From NCBI GenBank assembly GCA_916613615.1, contig OU744725.1, forward strand, positions 55,555,075 through 55,619,074: a DNA stretch of 64,000 nt, written 5' to 3'. Below the pieces are notes generated by a model. It saw only the letters and a program-made list of their open reading frames with translations, was not told where the DNA came from and made no database searches. This DNA comes from Steromphala cineraria (lineage: Eukaryota > Mollusca > Gastropoda > Trochida > Trochidae). Made by a program: the position numbers and the translations under genes. Below, piece after piece: positions 12,301 to 24,344 of this stretch (position 1 is the first letter of the stretch; every line of letters starts with the position of its first letter).

Positions 12301-13129
12301 GGAACCTCCGATACCTCGTCTCTGGGAGTATCTTACTATGCAGCCACCAGAGATGGTGGAGTCAGTAAGACGGTCAGAAGGGGACACTGTAGATGGCTTT
12401 GATTTTAGGGATTCAGGGTCCAGATGGACAAGAGACATAGATGGGAGAGGTGGAGATTCAAGATCTCGAAGAAGAGACTTTGACGAAAGTGATGGGAACC
12501 TGTTTGGTGCAGACTCATTTGATGTCATCCCAAGATTAGACATGTCTGATACTAGAGGTACAGCAGTGCCTCCTGGTCCACCAATACCCCGTATGTGGGA
12601 ATACGTTACCAGGGAAACGCCTGGACGTCCAGAGAGAATACGATCTGATGGTCCTGATGGCTGGGATGACATGAGAGACACGCGACCAACCCATGGTGAA
12701 CACTCTGGGCGAAGTGTTGGCGTTTCTGGAGACTCTGGGTTTCTTTCAGAGGAAAGAGATTTTGAGAGGACAAATAGGATTCGAGTTCCGGAGAAGGTTG
12801 TCCAATGGGGCTCCAGTTTACCTACTGAGAAATCTTGGTCATATGCTTCAAGCGTGTTCACCAAATCCATTCATGATATTCTTCTTAGCTGTAAGGGTAA
12901 GTCCACAAGGAAGAGGATGATGAAGCAGGAGTTGGACGACCAGGACACGTTCATAACTGTTCCCCATCTGAACATCCATGTGCACAAGATGGTTGACGAT
13001 CGACTCAAGCCTGAACAGACTCCCTATGTTAAACCTGACCTCAATGACGCTGGATACCAATTCTATCATGACTTTCCCCAGTTTGCAAATATCAGAAATG
13101 GTGGCTGTTGTGGTTGTTGCCCTCTGTAG
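9384..13129 (+). CDS. CLP1: caspase-like (peptidase C14-type) protein, 4 coding exons, 454 aa
   Basis: Coding exons are 9384-9408, 10170-10190, 11341-11464 and 11935-13129; all junctions are GT-AG and the joined length is divisible by 3. Residues about 20-57 give the first core strand (VLLVAG). The large exon carries catalytic His103 in YYSGHF and Cys142 in FDMCFSG, then a linker of about 190 residues, then a p10-like end beginning near residue 345 (VVQWGSS, with an E-K-S acidic site). The linker duplicates a PPIPR-x-WEY motif. The protein ends with a Cys cluster (CCGCCPL), a possible S-acylation site. The family is known for cysteine-peptidase or signalling roles in cell death; the substrate here is unknown. 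An ATTAAA signal lies at 13207. The start at 9384 is favoured because its exon ends in a donor whose phase matches the paralogs. An in-frame ATG at 9114 could add 90 repeat-derived residues. It is convergent with CLP2. Confidence 0.87.
9810..10090. repeat. Dispersed repeat copy (partner at 32930-33300)
   Basis: It shares long segments with 32930-33300, including CGAGGAAGTGTGTCATATGA, TTACCGATTCTATTCC, GACGTCACGAACAAT and GTCACTACTTATTTTCAACC. It lies in CLP1 intron 1. The class is unknown; the ends carry inverted segments, suggesting a non-autonomous DNA element. Confidence 0.55.
10377..10734. mobile_element. MITE family A (Mutator-like), 358 bp, in CLP1 intron 2
   Basis: The terminal inverted repeats are CATTCTCTCCCCACAGAGGC. 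The target duplication is 9 bp with one mismatch (TTAGAATTG/TTAGAATTA, 10368-10376 and 10735-10743). The termini extend inward through GATCAAGTCA and a CTCTGTT ... TTACGCC segment. Confidence 0.8.
11041..11610. repeat. Local duplication around CLP1 exon 3
   Basis: Segments at 11041-11105 and 11482-11550 match (TTGGCGATTCA-TTATACTTG ... CACTTGGTA). The exon 3 end (CCTTACTAGCAAGAGGGT, then GGCGTAAGGTA) recurs at 11570-11600. The second copy lacks the start of the exon, so it looks like a partial exon duplication with a decoy donor. Confidence 0.6.
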
Positions 13130-13409
13130 TGTTCATCTTGGCATATCCTGCTACATCGACGTATTTAGAACCGCTGAGCTTTTTTCAATATCATAGTATC
13201 TATCAGATTAAAATGCTTCGTATTGCTATGTAAATGATCAGTAAGTGAAAAGACTAGCAAGATGGTTCTTCTTCCGTCAAATGCCTCGTATTACTATGAT
13301 GTAAACGATCAGTTAGTTCTGGCCATTTGGCATGATATCGGAACTCTGTGCAACTCTTCGGACCGAAGACGCTTGAATATAGCAGGTGCACCGTGAATCT
13401 ATTTCTATA

Positions 13410-14921
13410 CTGTAAGCGGGGGTATATAGCGCTCATTCTGTCCGTCCATCCGTCACAAAAGTTTGTCCAGAGCATATCTCCCAAACTATTCATGCTAGCT
13501 TCACCAAACTTCATACACTTATCAACCATGATCCCTAGATGTGCCTTTTGGGGGTTAGACCAACAAATTATTTTTATTTTTTGCGATTTCCATGGAAACA
13601 TGACTTAAACAGTGACTCTATGACCAAGCCCTTTGTCCGGAGCATATCTCCTAAACTATACATGCTAGCTTCACCAAACTTCATACACTTATCAACCATG
13701 ATCCCTAGATGTGCCTTTTGAGGGTAAGATCAACAACTAATTTTTATTGTTTGCAGTTTCCATGGAAACATGACTAAAACAGTGACTCTATTACCAAGTC
13801 CTTTGTCCGGAGCATATCTCCTAAACTATACATGCTAGCTTCACCAAACTTCATACACTTATCAACCATGATCCCTAGATGTGCCTTTTGAGGGTTAGAC
13901 CAACAACTAATTTTTATTGTTTGCAGTTTCCATGGATAAATGACTAAAAAGTGATTCTATGATAAATTACTTTGTCCCAAATATATTTCCTGAAATATAC
14001 ATCTCAGCTTCACCAAATTTGCTACATATGTCAATCATCCATGGTTGCTGGATATGCCTTGTGAGAGTTAAGCGATATATGGATTTTCTTTTCTGCGATT
14101 TCCATGGAAACATGACTAAAACAGTGACTCTAGGACCAAGCCCTTTGTCCAGAGCATATCTCCCAAACTATTCATGCTAGCTTCACCAAACTTCATACAC
14201 TTATCAACCATGATCCCTAGATGTGCCTTTTGAGGGTTAGACCAACAACTTATTTTTATTTTTTCCGGTTTCCATGGAAACATGACTAAAACAGTGACTC
14301 TATTACCAAGTCCTTTGTCCGGAGCATATCTCCTAAACTATACATGCTAGCTTCACCAAACTTCATACACTTATCAACCATGATCCCTAGATGTGCCTTT
14401 TGAGGGTTAGACCAACAACTAATTTTTATTGTTTGCAGTTTCCATGGATAAATGACTAAAAAGTGATTCTATGATAAATTACTTTGTCCCAAATATATTT
14501 CCTGAAATATACATCTCAGCTTCACCAAATTTGCTACATATGTCAATCATCCATGGTTGCTGGATATGCCTTGTGAGAGTTAAGCGATATATGGATTTTC
14601 TTTTCTGCGGTTTCTTTGGAAAACATGACTTACAAAGTGACTTGACAAAAATAATTTTGTCTTCAGTACATCTCGTAGAATATTCATGAAATACCTCAGA
14701 TTTGAAACAAAGATCAACCATTATCCCTAGATGTACCCTTAAATTGTAAAACCTATTAATGAATTTGGTATTGGGGTTTCAGTGGAAAGCAGACTTACAC
14801 AATGGGTTACTGTATACTCAACTATCAGACAACTTTAACCAATATTAATCATTTTTACTATTTGAATTTTTTTTACAAAGTTGGGAGCGGGGGTATGTGA
14901 GCTTTGCTCACTTCTTTACTT
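13410..14921. repeat. 170-bp tandem satellite with higher-order structure (pearl/BIV160-like)
   Basis: Units carry AGCATATCTCCTAAACTATA, CATGCTAGCTTCACCAAAC and CCCTAGATGTGCCTTTTG and recur at 13471, 13641, 13811, 14153 and 14323, with diverged units near 13977 and 14490. A divergent variant recurs 512 bp later, giving a three-unit higher-order repeat. The array is bracketed by AGCGGGGGTAT motifs (13410 and 14886). Bivalve pearl/BIV160 elements have this kind of structure; that assignment is from family knowledge and is tentative. Confidence 0.7.
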
Positions 14922-14924
14922 GTA

Positions 14925-16780
14925 ATACTTGCTTTCATTGTACAACTTGACGTTAAGACCTGAATGAGAATGACATGATGACCATGGTTAAATTTAAAGA
15001 AGCTACATAAACTCAATGAACTATTCAATGAACATATGTAGTTAACATTTTGTTACCACAAGTGTTGTCCTTGAGAATATTTTTTTAGACACAAGTTAAA
15101 CATATATTACCATCTACTCACCATGATATTAAACAGCAATGTTTTTAAATTAGGGGAAAATATACCCCGTTCCACTCATAAAGACGTCAACACCATATTT
15201 CTAAATGTAGAGATCATTTATTACATAATGTTATAAGATTGTATTTAACAGTATATTCTATTCAGCTTCCAAAATGTGTATCATATACATGTACATGCCG
15301 ATCACAGATTTTATATAATATTTCAAAGACTACTATCTGAGGAGTTTTGTTCATGCTTGAACAGTATCTTCCCATTTGACTTCCAATATCAATATGGCAT
15401 CTCACAATTGGTTGGCTGCATGTTGTTGCCAATTCTGATTGGCTGTTTGAAATCAAATCCCTTCCAGGTACCTTTGATTGGTTGGAATCTCAGTTCATAT
15501 TATTTATCACCATAATAATATGGCATTTTCTTATAAGTTATTTGATTCCAATTTTGTTTGACTTTCCACATACCATGTATGCATAATGTGATATAACATT
15601 ATATGCTCAATTGAACTTTAACGTTTTCAAATAGTTTCAGTTTTTTTTATCGTTTACTGTATTGTCTCAACTTTTAATTGAGAAACGCGTAGAACAAGAT
15701 ATTGAAATCCAGTTTGTAAATCTTTGCATCTTTGTATATCAGTACTACTTATAAATGTATTGTGATCTTACATGATGACTTTTACATAATAAAAAGATAA
15801 TTCATGGTTTCATGTTTTCTGTTTCGACAAACGATACATCTTGTGACATTAAATAGAAATGTTAAATTCAAAGTGTTAAAATCGGACATAACTGCATATC
15901 GGTTCAGTAGAATATGAAAACAACACCATTCATTAGAAAATATATGCATGTTTTATTGAACACCGAAAGTACAAGGTTTTAAATCAAATTAAGTATATTC
16001 GTAGATACTTTCTCATTGCTTGAAGGCTCGAAATGGAATAGCAAATTATGATTTAAAAAATCCTTCATCTTAACAATTAAATATACATAAATAAAATATA
16101 CTAAGAAGGACACATCGATTGAAATAACACAATAACGCATCATTTGACCTTTATGTAAATCAAGAAAGCAATCTTGAAGTATCAATTCAATTAAAGGGAT
16201 TGAAAAGGACAATCCCTCTCGCAAGTTAAAACATTTTTTTTTCAAATTGTGGTGCTGCCATTTGCGACACCAAGTTTTAAAACAAAATGATTATGAAGCA
16301 TACGAAACCATTGAATTTTCTTGAATCAGTGAATTAAAACGAATCAGATCATAAATGCATTCGGACGGTCAAGGGTAGATATACAGCTCAGTGGAAACGG
16401 TAGCTTTCTCATGATAAAGTGTAAATAAAGTCCACAAAACAGCTATCAAATAGGGTAATTAATGGTCAATCGTAAAGTTTTAAACTATCTTTGACGATTG
16501 AAGATCATGTTAAACCCGTTCTGCCAAAATGACATTACAAAATAATTGGAAGTAATTCAGATCCATGTAACACTCCTGCCTTACCACCTCTCTGATCTGA
16601 GTACTGCATTATAAGGTAACCATTACTGTGTGCTTTTATCATTATAGAAACAACATGCTCCAGTATGATTAAAATCAGCCAAGGTCCGATGAATAAAAGT
16701 TCAAAATATAATTATTCTATCGAGAATTGAGCTTGTTTTTTCGGTAAGTTACACCTTCACTTGGTCCAACCGCAGCCCTG
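14925..16780. other. No gene recognised; includes CLP2 downstream region
   Basis: No supported exons. Possible polyadenylation-type TTTATT on plus (AATAAA on minus) occurs at about 15950, downstream of CLP2. Confidence 0.35.
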
Positions 16781-16789
16781 AAGGTCGCA

Positions 16790-17000
16790 TGTTCCGACGT
16801 AAGCTCAGCTAGCCAATCACAGGCCGCCCGGCAAAAGCCTTTGGAAGCAGTAGCTACAATGTAGGGACAAGTAACTCCTGTGAACCATGCTTTGAACATG
16901 ATAACAGCTAGCGGTCTTATAAGGGAGACGATGTGATTGGTCCGGTAACGACTGGGTTTTGGCTGTACCAAACTGGTAGAAATCATGCTACGGTTGTGGC
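16790..17000. repeat. Diverged copy of the 32.4-32.8 kb foldback element
   Basis: Shared islands include GATGTGATTGG, then ACGACTGGGT, and a GTAAGCTCA ... CAAAAGCCTTT segment that parallels GATAAGCTCA ... CAAAACCTTT in the other copy. It lies directly downstream of the CLP2 stop, so it probably forms part of the CLP2 3' UTR. Confidence 0.45.
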
Positions 17001-17053
17001 TGTGCTATTTTGTTTCGTAAATCAATTCATCAGAGAAAGGTCACTCATTTTTT

Positions 17054-20000
17054 CTACATCTTGTGAAAACGTGGAAACCTTCTCGAGAAGTCAGTGGAAC
17101 TATCACAGGCCTGATGAGGTTGTAACACTGGCTCTTGTCGCATTCTGATGACAGCTTTCACTCGATTATGCATTTCAAGAACTGATACATCAGTACCAGG
17201 ATCCAATTCATCAATTATTCCTAGTATTCCATTTGTGAACACACCATTGTGACTTTGTCTGTTTCTGTAGTTATACGACTCTTCTCCAGATTGGGACGAA
17301 CACCACTGCACAACTTGACGCTCACTATTATCATGGCTTGCACCACCATCATTGCCATGGCTTTCAGTGACATTTCCGTTGCCATTACCCCTAGTACCGC
17401 CACCGCCATTGCGACTGCCGCTACCGATATTGATACTTTCACCATTTCCACTTCCGCCATTGCGACTGCCGCTACCGACATTGATGCTTTCACCATTTCC
17501 ACTTCCGCCATTGCGACTGCCGCGACGGACATTGATACTTTCACCATTTCCACTTCCGACATTACGACTGCCGCTACCGACATTGATACTTTCAGCATTT
17601 CCACTTCCGTCATTGCGACTGCCGCTACCGACATTGATACTTTCACCATTTTCACTTCCGCCATTGCGACCGCCACCATTACCACTTTCACCGTGACGAT
17701 CTGTCTCACATACTACATTGGTTTCATGTCGACTATCATCGCTACCGCCATTACCGTCATCACCGCCATTACCGTCATCACCGCCATCACCGCCATTACC
17801 GTCATCATCATTTCCTTGACAACCACTAGTTGCATCAGAAGGAAAGTCCCACAGATCCCAAAGTACTGGACCATTTAACATTGTTCCACCACATGCCCCC
17901 TCTTCCTCATCTTCCCCTTCTCCATCAACCATTAAACCATCCCCTTCACACCCCTCCCCTCCTCTCACCCCCATGTCAGTCCCCCCACTGAAGCAGCAGT
18001 CAAGTATGATCAGCATCTTCCTGACTGGCAACTTACGCAAACAGTTCTTGATCTCCAGGTCTGATAACTCGTAAACTGTATTGAAACCAGTCAGGAGGAA
18101 CTTGTGGTTGTTGTTGCAGTGGCCAGCGAAGAAGAAGATGAAATGCTTGATGTTCGTGTCCTTCAAATCTTCTATAGCTCTATCGATATTCCGTCTTTGT
18201 CTGACCCTGTCACCTGGGGTCACCTCGAATATGTTCTCTGGTCTGAAGCATAAAATTAAAGGAACATGTCATAGAAGCAATTAAACTTAAACTATTTAAA
18301 TATTTGCACAAATGCACATTAAGGTGTTTGCATATGTTATCTGTCCTTGATATTCATATGTTAACTTTACTTCAATAGAAAATAAATATTGTAATTATTT
18401 TATAACCAAGTTTTCAAAGATTTATATGCAAAAATATCTATATGATATTACTTCCTTGCTTGATTTACAAACTTTAAGAATAACTCAGTGTCTTTTATGA
18501 CTGTGGTTGTAAATCCGAATCTCCACCGTTCAACTAAATTGAAAAATCAATGATAAATACTTGTTTTTATGAAAATCTAATAACAAACTTATACATGAGC
18601 AACAGGCGAGGTAACATTTACATGGAGTTTTATTACCACCATCAACCCGTTTAACTGTCCTATTCTAGTTTCCTCAATTACGTTTAAATCAATCAATTAA
18701 ATTTTATTTCTTTGCAGTGTAGGCAATAGTCCCAGTCTACATTTCAGATTCACAGAGCGATTAAGAAAATATAATCACAAGATAATCAATAAGTTAATTT
18801 ACATAATAAAAAAACTCTTTGAGTCATTGCATTGTGTATATAAACATTGTGAATTTCTCGAAAACATCCTGATTTTTAAATTACATCTCTATTGAGCATA
18901 TTGAATTAATGGACAGTTGGGTCTGAATGCGGCAAGGACAAACGCCTTAAATGTTGGTAACATTTACAAACAATCAGAAAGTGCATTTCATTTTCTATAA
19001 AGTTATCTTTGCATGCAATACATAATCTTTTTTTATCTGGGTTGATTAGTATGGCGACTTGTTTCAATAAGGTGCTAAATTTGATATATAATATAAAACA
19101 CCAAATATACTTTTCATACAAGAATATACGATTGATGTGTACAAGTCTAAACACAAATTCTTACAAGAATTTATCAACATTATTCAAATTATGCTGGTGT
19201 TCCAAAGTATAGCCAAATCCAAAAGTGTAGAGAATATTCTTAAGTTATGATGCCAAGTTTGTTTTACCATTTACAGAATCTAGAAATTACAGATTATAAC
19301 ATTTCTTTATAAATAAAAAATCTGACATTTTACATATTTTACACCTGGAATTTTACATATTTTACACCAGTATTTAACAGCTTTTATGTTAGCACTAACG
19401 TACATTGCATAACGTCCACATTCTCTACTAACAACATGGTTTGAAGTGGACCGTTCCACAGTTAAAAATCGTTTAAAACAAAACATATCTACAACTTCCA
19501 CTTCTTTCAATTTATCAACCGTCTCAGCTCTCAGTTAATCATAGTATTAAATATTTAAAAAAATAAGTTTTGCCTACCGATGCCCGACAACTCTGTTTTA
19601 TGATCTTAAACTTATATAATAAATAGACTTATTCATTGTTTTTGTCGAATATCAATATCACTTTCTCACTCCACTCGATGAGATAGAAATGATATTCGGC
19701 AAAAACAATGAAATAGTCTCTGTATATTACATATATGCAATTTTTTGTAAGGCCGCGTTACTGGCATGGGTAGACCTCGATAGAGACCGAGAAAAAAAAC
19801 CACCCAAATATTTGTAAGCCGAAGCAGTGTTTAAAATAATTCCATCATAATACCATTTTTACACAACAATCTTGGTTTTGTCCAAGTTGAAGGGTCGTTG
19901 ATTACTTTTAGTAAAGCTTTCTAATATATGTATACGTTGTTTAGTCCAAATACATGCAGTGTCAGCAAATGTACAGAAAGTAGCAAAATAATTTGTACAA

Positions 20001-21889
20001 CATCGGGGTGGAGCTGTACGCCAGGAGAACATTTTGATTCAATTTCTAAAGCTAATTCATTTATAAAATAAGATAATAATATAGGGTTTAAAACACACCC
20101 TTGTCGTACACACTGTGGTCAGACAAACAACAGAGAGAGAGAGAAATATCACGTACCCGTCCCTTAACACAATTATAGATAGATGTTAGTGATAGGCTTT
20201 GAATTTGAGAAGTGCCCATAATTTATCCCTGTTTATGAAATCAAAAGTCTCCTCAAAATCAACAAATAAAGCAAACTTTCCTCCCTTTTTCTTACATAAA
20301 TATCGTTGGATATGAGATCGCAAAATGAAAATATGATCAACTGTACTGTGGCCTTCTGAAACCAGCTTGATATTCTCCAGCTTTGTCATCAGTGTATGTA
20401 AATCTGCTATTAAGTATAGATGTATATAATTTACTATAATTACTTAGCAGAGATATGTCGAGTACCTTATGCCGAGAAGCAGTAATCGCTCTTTCATTGC
20501 CGACACGTCGTTTAAGAACAAGGGACCGTCATTATCCAGAGCTTTCCCAGCTACTAATAATGCGCCTGTGTTCTCCCCGCCTGATTGAAAATAAAAATAT
20601 CATATATTACTAGTTTGGACATGATAAATAAAAAACGATGTTTAAAATCTTTCGGATTTTATATACACATGTGTATAAACGGATTATACATAAACTTATA
20701 TATATAATCAAAAGATAAAAAAAAGACACGAAGCTAATTCAAACTCCAACATGTTTCAATATTATCATCAGCGAGTCTAAGAACAATATTATAATTGAAT
20801 GCATATTTGAAAATTAACTTACTGAAATAATTTCCGCTGTCGTTCGTCACGCTTGCACCGCCTAAGGAAAAATATTAATACATTAGAAATTTGTCGAAAT
20901 ACAAAAAATCAAATATATGTATAAAAGTTTATCAAGTTGAATTGTGTTTACTCTAACGTAATAAAAAGTTTTAGTGCTATTCAAGCCCAGAACTTAATTG
21001 TTTAAAGTCATATCCTTTATGGATGTTTCAGGCATCATTGCATATATTTCACGATGCTCTGTGACATTTACATATTTTACGGTCAAATCTCAAAGCGAAA
21101 CGGATTTGTATTAACAATTATGTTTAGATCGAGTTTTATTGTTATTTCATCTTAATAATTAAAATATTTTCCAAACCATCTTGCTGCTCCACCTCTGTTT
21201 TGACTCCGCATTGTAAGTCAAATTCACGCCACACACGTGCTGGCAAAGAAGAAAGTAACGAAACGTATATACATTGAAGAATCTAAAAAGGGAGTAACGA
21301 AATATATAAACATACGTCTAGCATAGTGGTATATAAGTATCATATTAACATGATAAAATCTGTTAGAAGTTGAAACTGGCATTATTTTGAAATAAATATA
21401 AGAAATGAAACGAAACCTTGGATTTGCTTTGTTATTTTCGATGTTGAAATAACCAAAGTTTAAGGTTTGTTTCTTTCATAGTTTTGACCAGTTCAAGCAT
21501 TAAAACATTAAAAGGGACAGTCCTATCAATATTTATTGTGGGAATGAAATTCAAGGGAACATTTCAGTTAAAATTTTGTATATTGGACAACTTGATAAAG
21601 AAAAGCACAAAGGCATATTCGTTTCCACAAAAAATACCCCCATAGGACTATCCCTTTAAAAACTCGTTTATTGCGTTGTTCTAAAACTTTCACTGAGAAT
21701 TGACAAAGTGCCTTCTTGCATATTGAGCAACGCTATCTATTATTATTCAGTGCATGTATAGTGGTGATAACGGTACAACTCTTATGTTTAAAAAATTGAT
21801 ACTTTCTTCAAAGCTTTTAAACGCACATAACGGTGTTATAATGGGAATATGATATTCTATCGTATTACGCATTTACCTTTGTCTTCCAT
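17054..21889 (-). CDS. CLP2: caspase-like (peptidase C14-type) protein with Gly/Ser/Asn repeat linker, 4 coding exons, 451 aa
   Basis: In coding order the exons are 21889-21877 (encodes MEDK), 20861-20823, 20580-20466 and 18242-17054; intron phases are 1, 1, 2. The second exon is only 39 nt. Residues 19-56 form the first core strand (TGALLVAGK). The dyad is His97 (FFAGHC) and Cys139 (LDCCFSGG). The linker holds an acidic stretch, a VLWDLWDF motif and about five 17-residue repeats of the form GESINVGSGSRNGGSGN, encoded by a 51-bp minisatellite. The p10-like end starts near residue 365 (VQWCSS, then EES and GVFTN). The start exon has an acceptor at 21908 and 18 nt of leader, so an upstream noncoding exon is expected. 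The last intron contains a dead LINE in the same orientation and intron 1 a MITE. A C14-like signalling or protease role follows from the fold; the target is unknown. Confidence 0.87.
17390..17665 (-). repeat. 51-bp coding minisatellite in the CLP2 linker
   Basis: About five in-frame 51-bp units encode 17-residue repeats (ESINVGSGSRN plus GGSGNG variants). The period is divisible by 3, so copy-number change would alter linker length without frameshift. All other frames over this region are shadows. Confidence 0.85.
18906..20400 (-). mobile_element. Dead LINE inside the last CLP2 intron
   Basis: Three minus-strand pieces in order: RT fingers (GHSTVDHIFILRSHIQRYL, then FVDFEETFDF) at 20389-20186; a palm remnant near 20110-19950 (VRQGCVLNPILLSYFINEL, with the FADD box lost); and a zinc-knuckle-like tail at 19154-18906 (CIACKDN, MHFLIVC). 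Frames are broken between pieces. It is related to the LINE at 48241. Confidence 0.75.
21511..21657. mobile_element. Small MITE in CLP2 intron 1
   Basis: The termini are inverted repeats AAAGGGACAGTCCTAT and ATAGGACTATCCCTTT. TTAA-containing flanks suggest a TTAA-targeting element, but the duplication boundary is uncertain by one base. Confidence 0.55.
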
Positions 21890-21907
21890 CGTGAATTGCG
21901 CTCAAAT
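21877..21907 (-). other. CLP2 start exon with 5' leader
   Basis: The acceptor (TATTTTCAG) at 21908 is followed by an 18-nt leader, ATG at 21889 and a donor after 21877. The exon is 31 nt. It shows that CLP2 transcription starts further upstream, at higher coordinates; the first exon was not identified. Confidence 0.6.
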
Positions 21908-21909
21908 CT

Positions 21910-22560
21910 GAAAATAATAAGTTTATTAATTAGACACATCTGAGTGTACTTGGCATTGGTTTTCTTTTGATCTACAACTCAAAATAACTGGATGGGTATG
22001 AATGGTAGTTAAATAATTCGAGTCCAATTTGATAAGCAAAAATATTATTAAACGAACAATAAACAAAACAACTAATAGTTAACTATTTCACTAAAAACAT
22101 CAAATAAATATTAACTTAATGAATTAATAGATATATTAATGAATGGATGAAAAATTACAAAACTTAATGAATAGATACAAAATAAAACTCTTTGGATACA
22201 ATAAGGTTAATGTGGAAGTATTATTTACTCACATTTTATTTCTTCCAAGTACTCTACTCAAATAAATTTGAAGATGATGTCTAAATTATCTAGGTTTTCA
22301 TTATCTACGATTTATTTCATCACCATATCGTTGTCATCTCTAATCTTAGATTTGTTCTATTGTTATGAATATGTAATTATTCACTAGTTTAATTTGTACA
22401 ACATTGATGTGTTGTTTAGTTTTTTTTTTTCAAATGATGTGTTGTTTAGTTGGTCACACTGAAAGTTGTTTGATTATGTTGACTAGCTATGTCTAGAATC
22501 TTCTATTCTAGAATGTTTTATCTATTTCTTGACTACCTGAGATAGACACTTGTGAGTACA
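21910..22560. other. No gene recognised upstream of CLP2
   Basis: AT-rich. The first noncoding exon and promoter of CLP2 should lie here or beyond, but I could not place them. Confidence 0.35.
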
Positions 22561-22569
22561 AATACAAAC

Positions 22570-23015
22570 GACATATATACGTCACGCCCGCCTGCTCATG
22601 TGGTCACAGTATTGAGGATGCAGTTCATTTCTTTCTACTTTGTCCAAATTACTCCGCTTTGAGATCCAACTGTTACTTTTTTAGACAGGGATTCGATTCT
22701 AAAAGTGTATTATTTGGAAATGCAAACGTGGAGAAGGATACAAATCAGAAATTATTAAAATCTGTCCATTTCTTTATAAGTTCATCTAAAATATTTAGCA
22801 ATTTATAAGATGATTCTACAGTAACTCATTATCTCACTCATTTGCTTATGTACAGCTGGAAACCAGATCTATCAGAGTATCTTCATTTTGTCCATTGTAT
22901 ATCTCCAAATTTTCATGCCATTCTCGTGTAATGTTTAATGTATTATGTTGAGGGAAAGGCATTTATATAAGCCATATGGTTTGTTTACCGATCCCATTTT
23001 TACTGAATAAAATAC
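22570..23015 (+). mobile_element. LINE 3' fragment (zinc-knuckle-like RT tail and 3' UTR)
   Basis: The frame reads CSCGHSIEDAVHFFLLCPNY, the typical C-x-C ... H ... C tail of non-LTR RTs, then a short stretch and a 3' UTR ending ACTGAATAAAATACG. It is closely similar in layout to the fragment at 25080-25630. Confidence 0.65.
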
Positions 23016-23019
23016 GTTT

Positions 23020-23830
23020 AAAACACACTTGTGAGTTGAGTTTGTCATAAAACTTTGAGGAACATGCAAGAAGATATCTGACCTATAAAAAGGTCGTATC
23101 AAGAAGTCTAGATTATCTTGCTTCTTAATATTGACTTTGCGATCATCTGCCGTGCCACTGATTTTGGACACCATTACACATCTTTTACATATTTATCTAT
23201 CTCCTTTCAGGACCCACTGACTGTTCCTACTGTGTGATCCCTCAGGACTGGTACCTATATATAGTTAGTTAATTAGTTTGACTCATTTGATATTGTATTA
23301 GAACTTGTACTTACTTGATATTGTTACCATTAAAACTTCGTTTATTATTAGATGAAGTTGTTGTATATACAATTATTTGTTATATTGTGTTGGTTTTACT
23401 GGGGATATTTACCTTTTAATATTTGTTTGTCGTTTTGTGCCAGATTGTGTAAGATTATAAGCGTTGAGGCTTATGATTTATTTTCTTATTCTTATTTATT
23501 TATTTTAAACTATATCATCATTGTTATTTATAGCCTCTATGGCATGAAGTAGTATTGATGTAGTGGATGTTTTTATTTTATATTTTACACGAATTTGTTT
23601 TTTCATTACCATCTCTGAAATAGACTACACGAATAAACCGTGAGGAGTAAAAACATTTTTTATTGATCTCAGTATACACGCAATTAAATAATATCCATTT
23701 TAGAATAAATTCATCTATGTCAAAAGTATTTTTTTGGTGCAATTGTTTATCATATTTTGTTAATGACTGTTTGATTATCATCCCATGGTTAAAAAGGTCT
23801 ACTGGTAAATTAATTAACAATGAAGAACAA
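23020..23830. other. No gene recognised
   Basis: Short AT-rich frames only; no supported exon, domain or repeat family. Confidence 0.35.
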
Positions 23831-23839
23831 GTTCTTATG

Positions 23840-24330
23840 GATAATCAACTTCTTATTGCACGAAATGCAACGTTTCGTCGTAGATACTAACATCATTATC
23901 AAGCAAGTGATACACGTCATTTGATATAGGAGAATTTGTACATGAAATGATATGATGTTTTTACAATTAAAAGGTTTGATGTACATATTGTTTAGATAAG
24001 ACGTGAGTAGTTAATACAAGGACCAGGGTTGATGTACAAGGTCATGATTGGTTGAGACATATAATGGAAACCTGTAGGAGAACAAAGGATTATTGCTGAT
24101 TGGCGTTTATTAGTTGATGATAAGCTTGGGGAATGAAGTAGCCTTGATCTCTATTCAAAGAGGAATTAAGGCGCTGAATACTGATTGCTTCGAGAGTTTT
24201 TCTGATCTTGTAATCTGCATGATTGGCTTCAAGGATGCTGATGTTGTTCCAGAGGATGGAGTGGTCAGGGTTGGTTTGGGTGTGGTCTGATATGGCGGAT
24301 TTTGAATCTTTCTTCTGTACAGAGCATTAC
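23840..24330 (-). mobile_element. Penelope-like element 3' fragment
   Basis: On the minus strand 24318-24127 reads KSAISDHTQTNPDHSILWNN, then KIRKTLEAISIQR and LNSSLNRDQGYF, the pattern of the end of the GIY-YIG endonuclease region of Penelope-like elements. About 250 bp downstream, near 23905-23870, is a hammerhead-like TGATGTTAG ... CGACGAAACG segment. Confidence 0.6.
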
Positions 24331-24344
24331 ACTAACAATGTAGT

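Noticed and set aside
12115..12870. 251-residue minus frame inside CLP1
   Set aside because: Shadow of the CLP1 large exon, whose plus frame has the catalytic motifs and matching splice phase.
17221..17878. Frames overlapping CLP2 on both strands
   Set aside because: Shadows of the low-complexity CLP2 linker.
17054..18242. CLP2 as a single-exon gene starting at 18223
   Set aside because: That codon is GTG. An acceptor at 18243 and three upstream exons with matching phases restore the beta-1 strand shared with CLP1 and CLP3.
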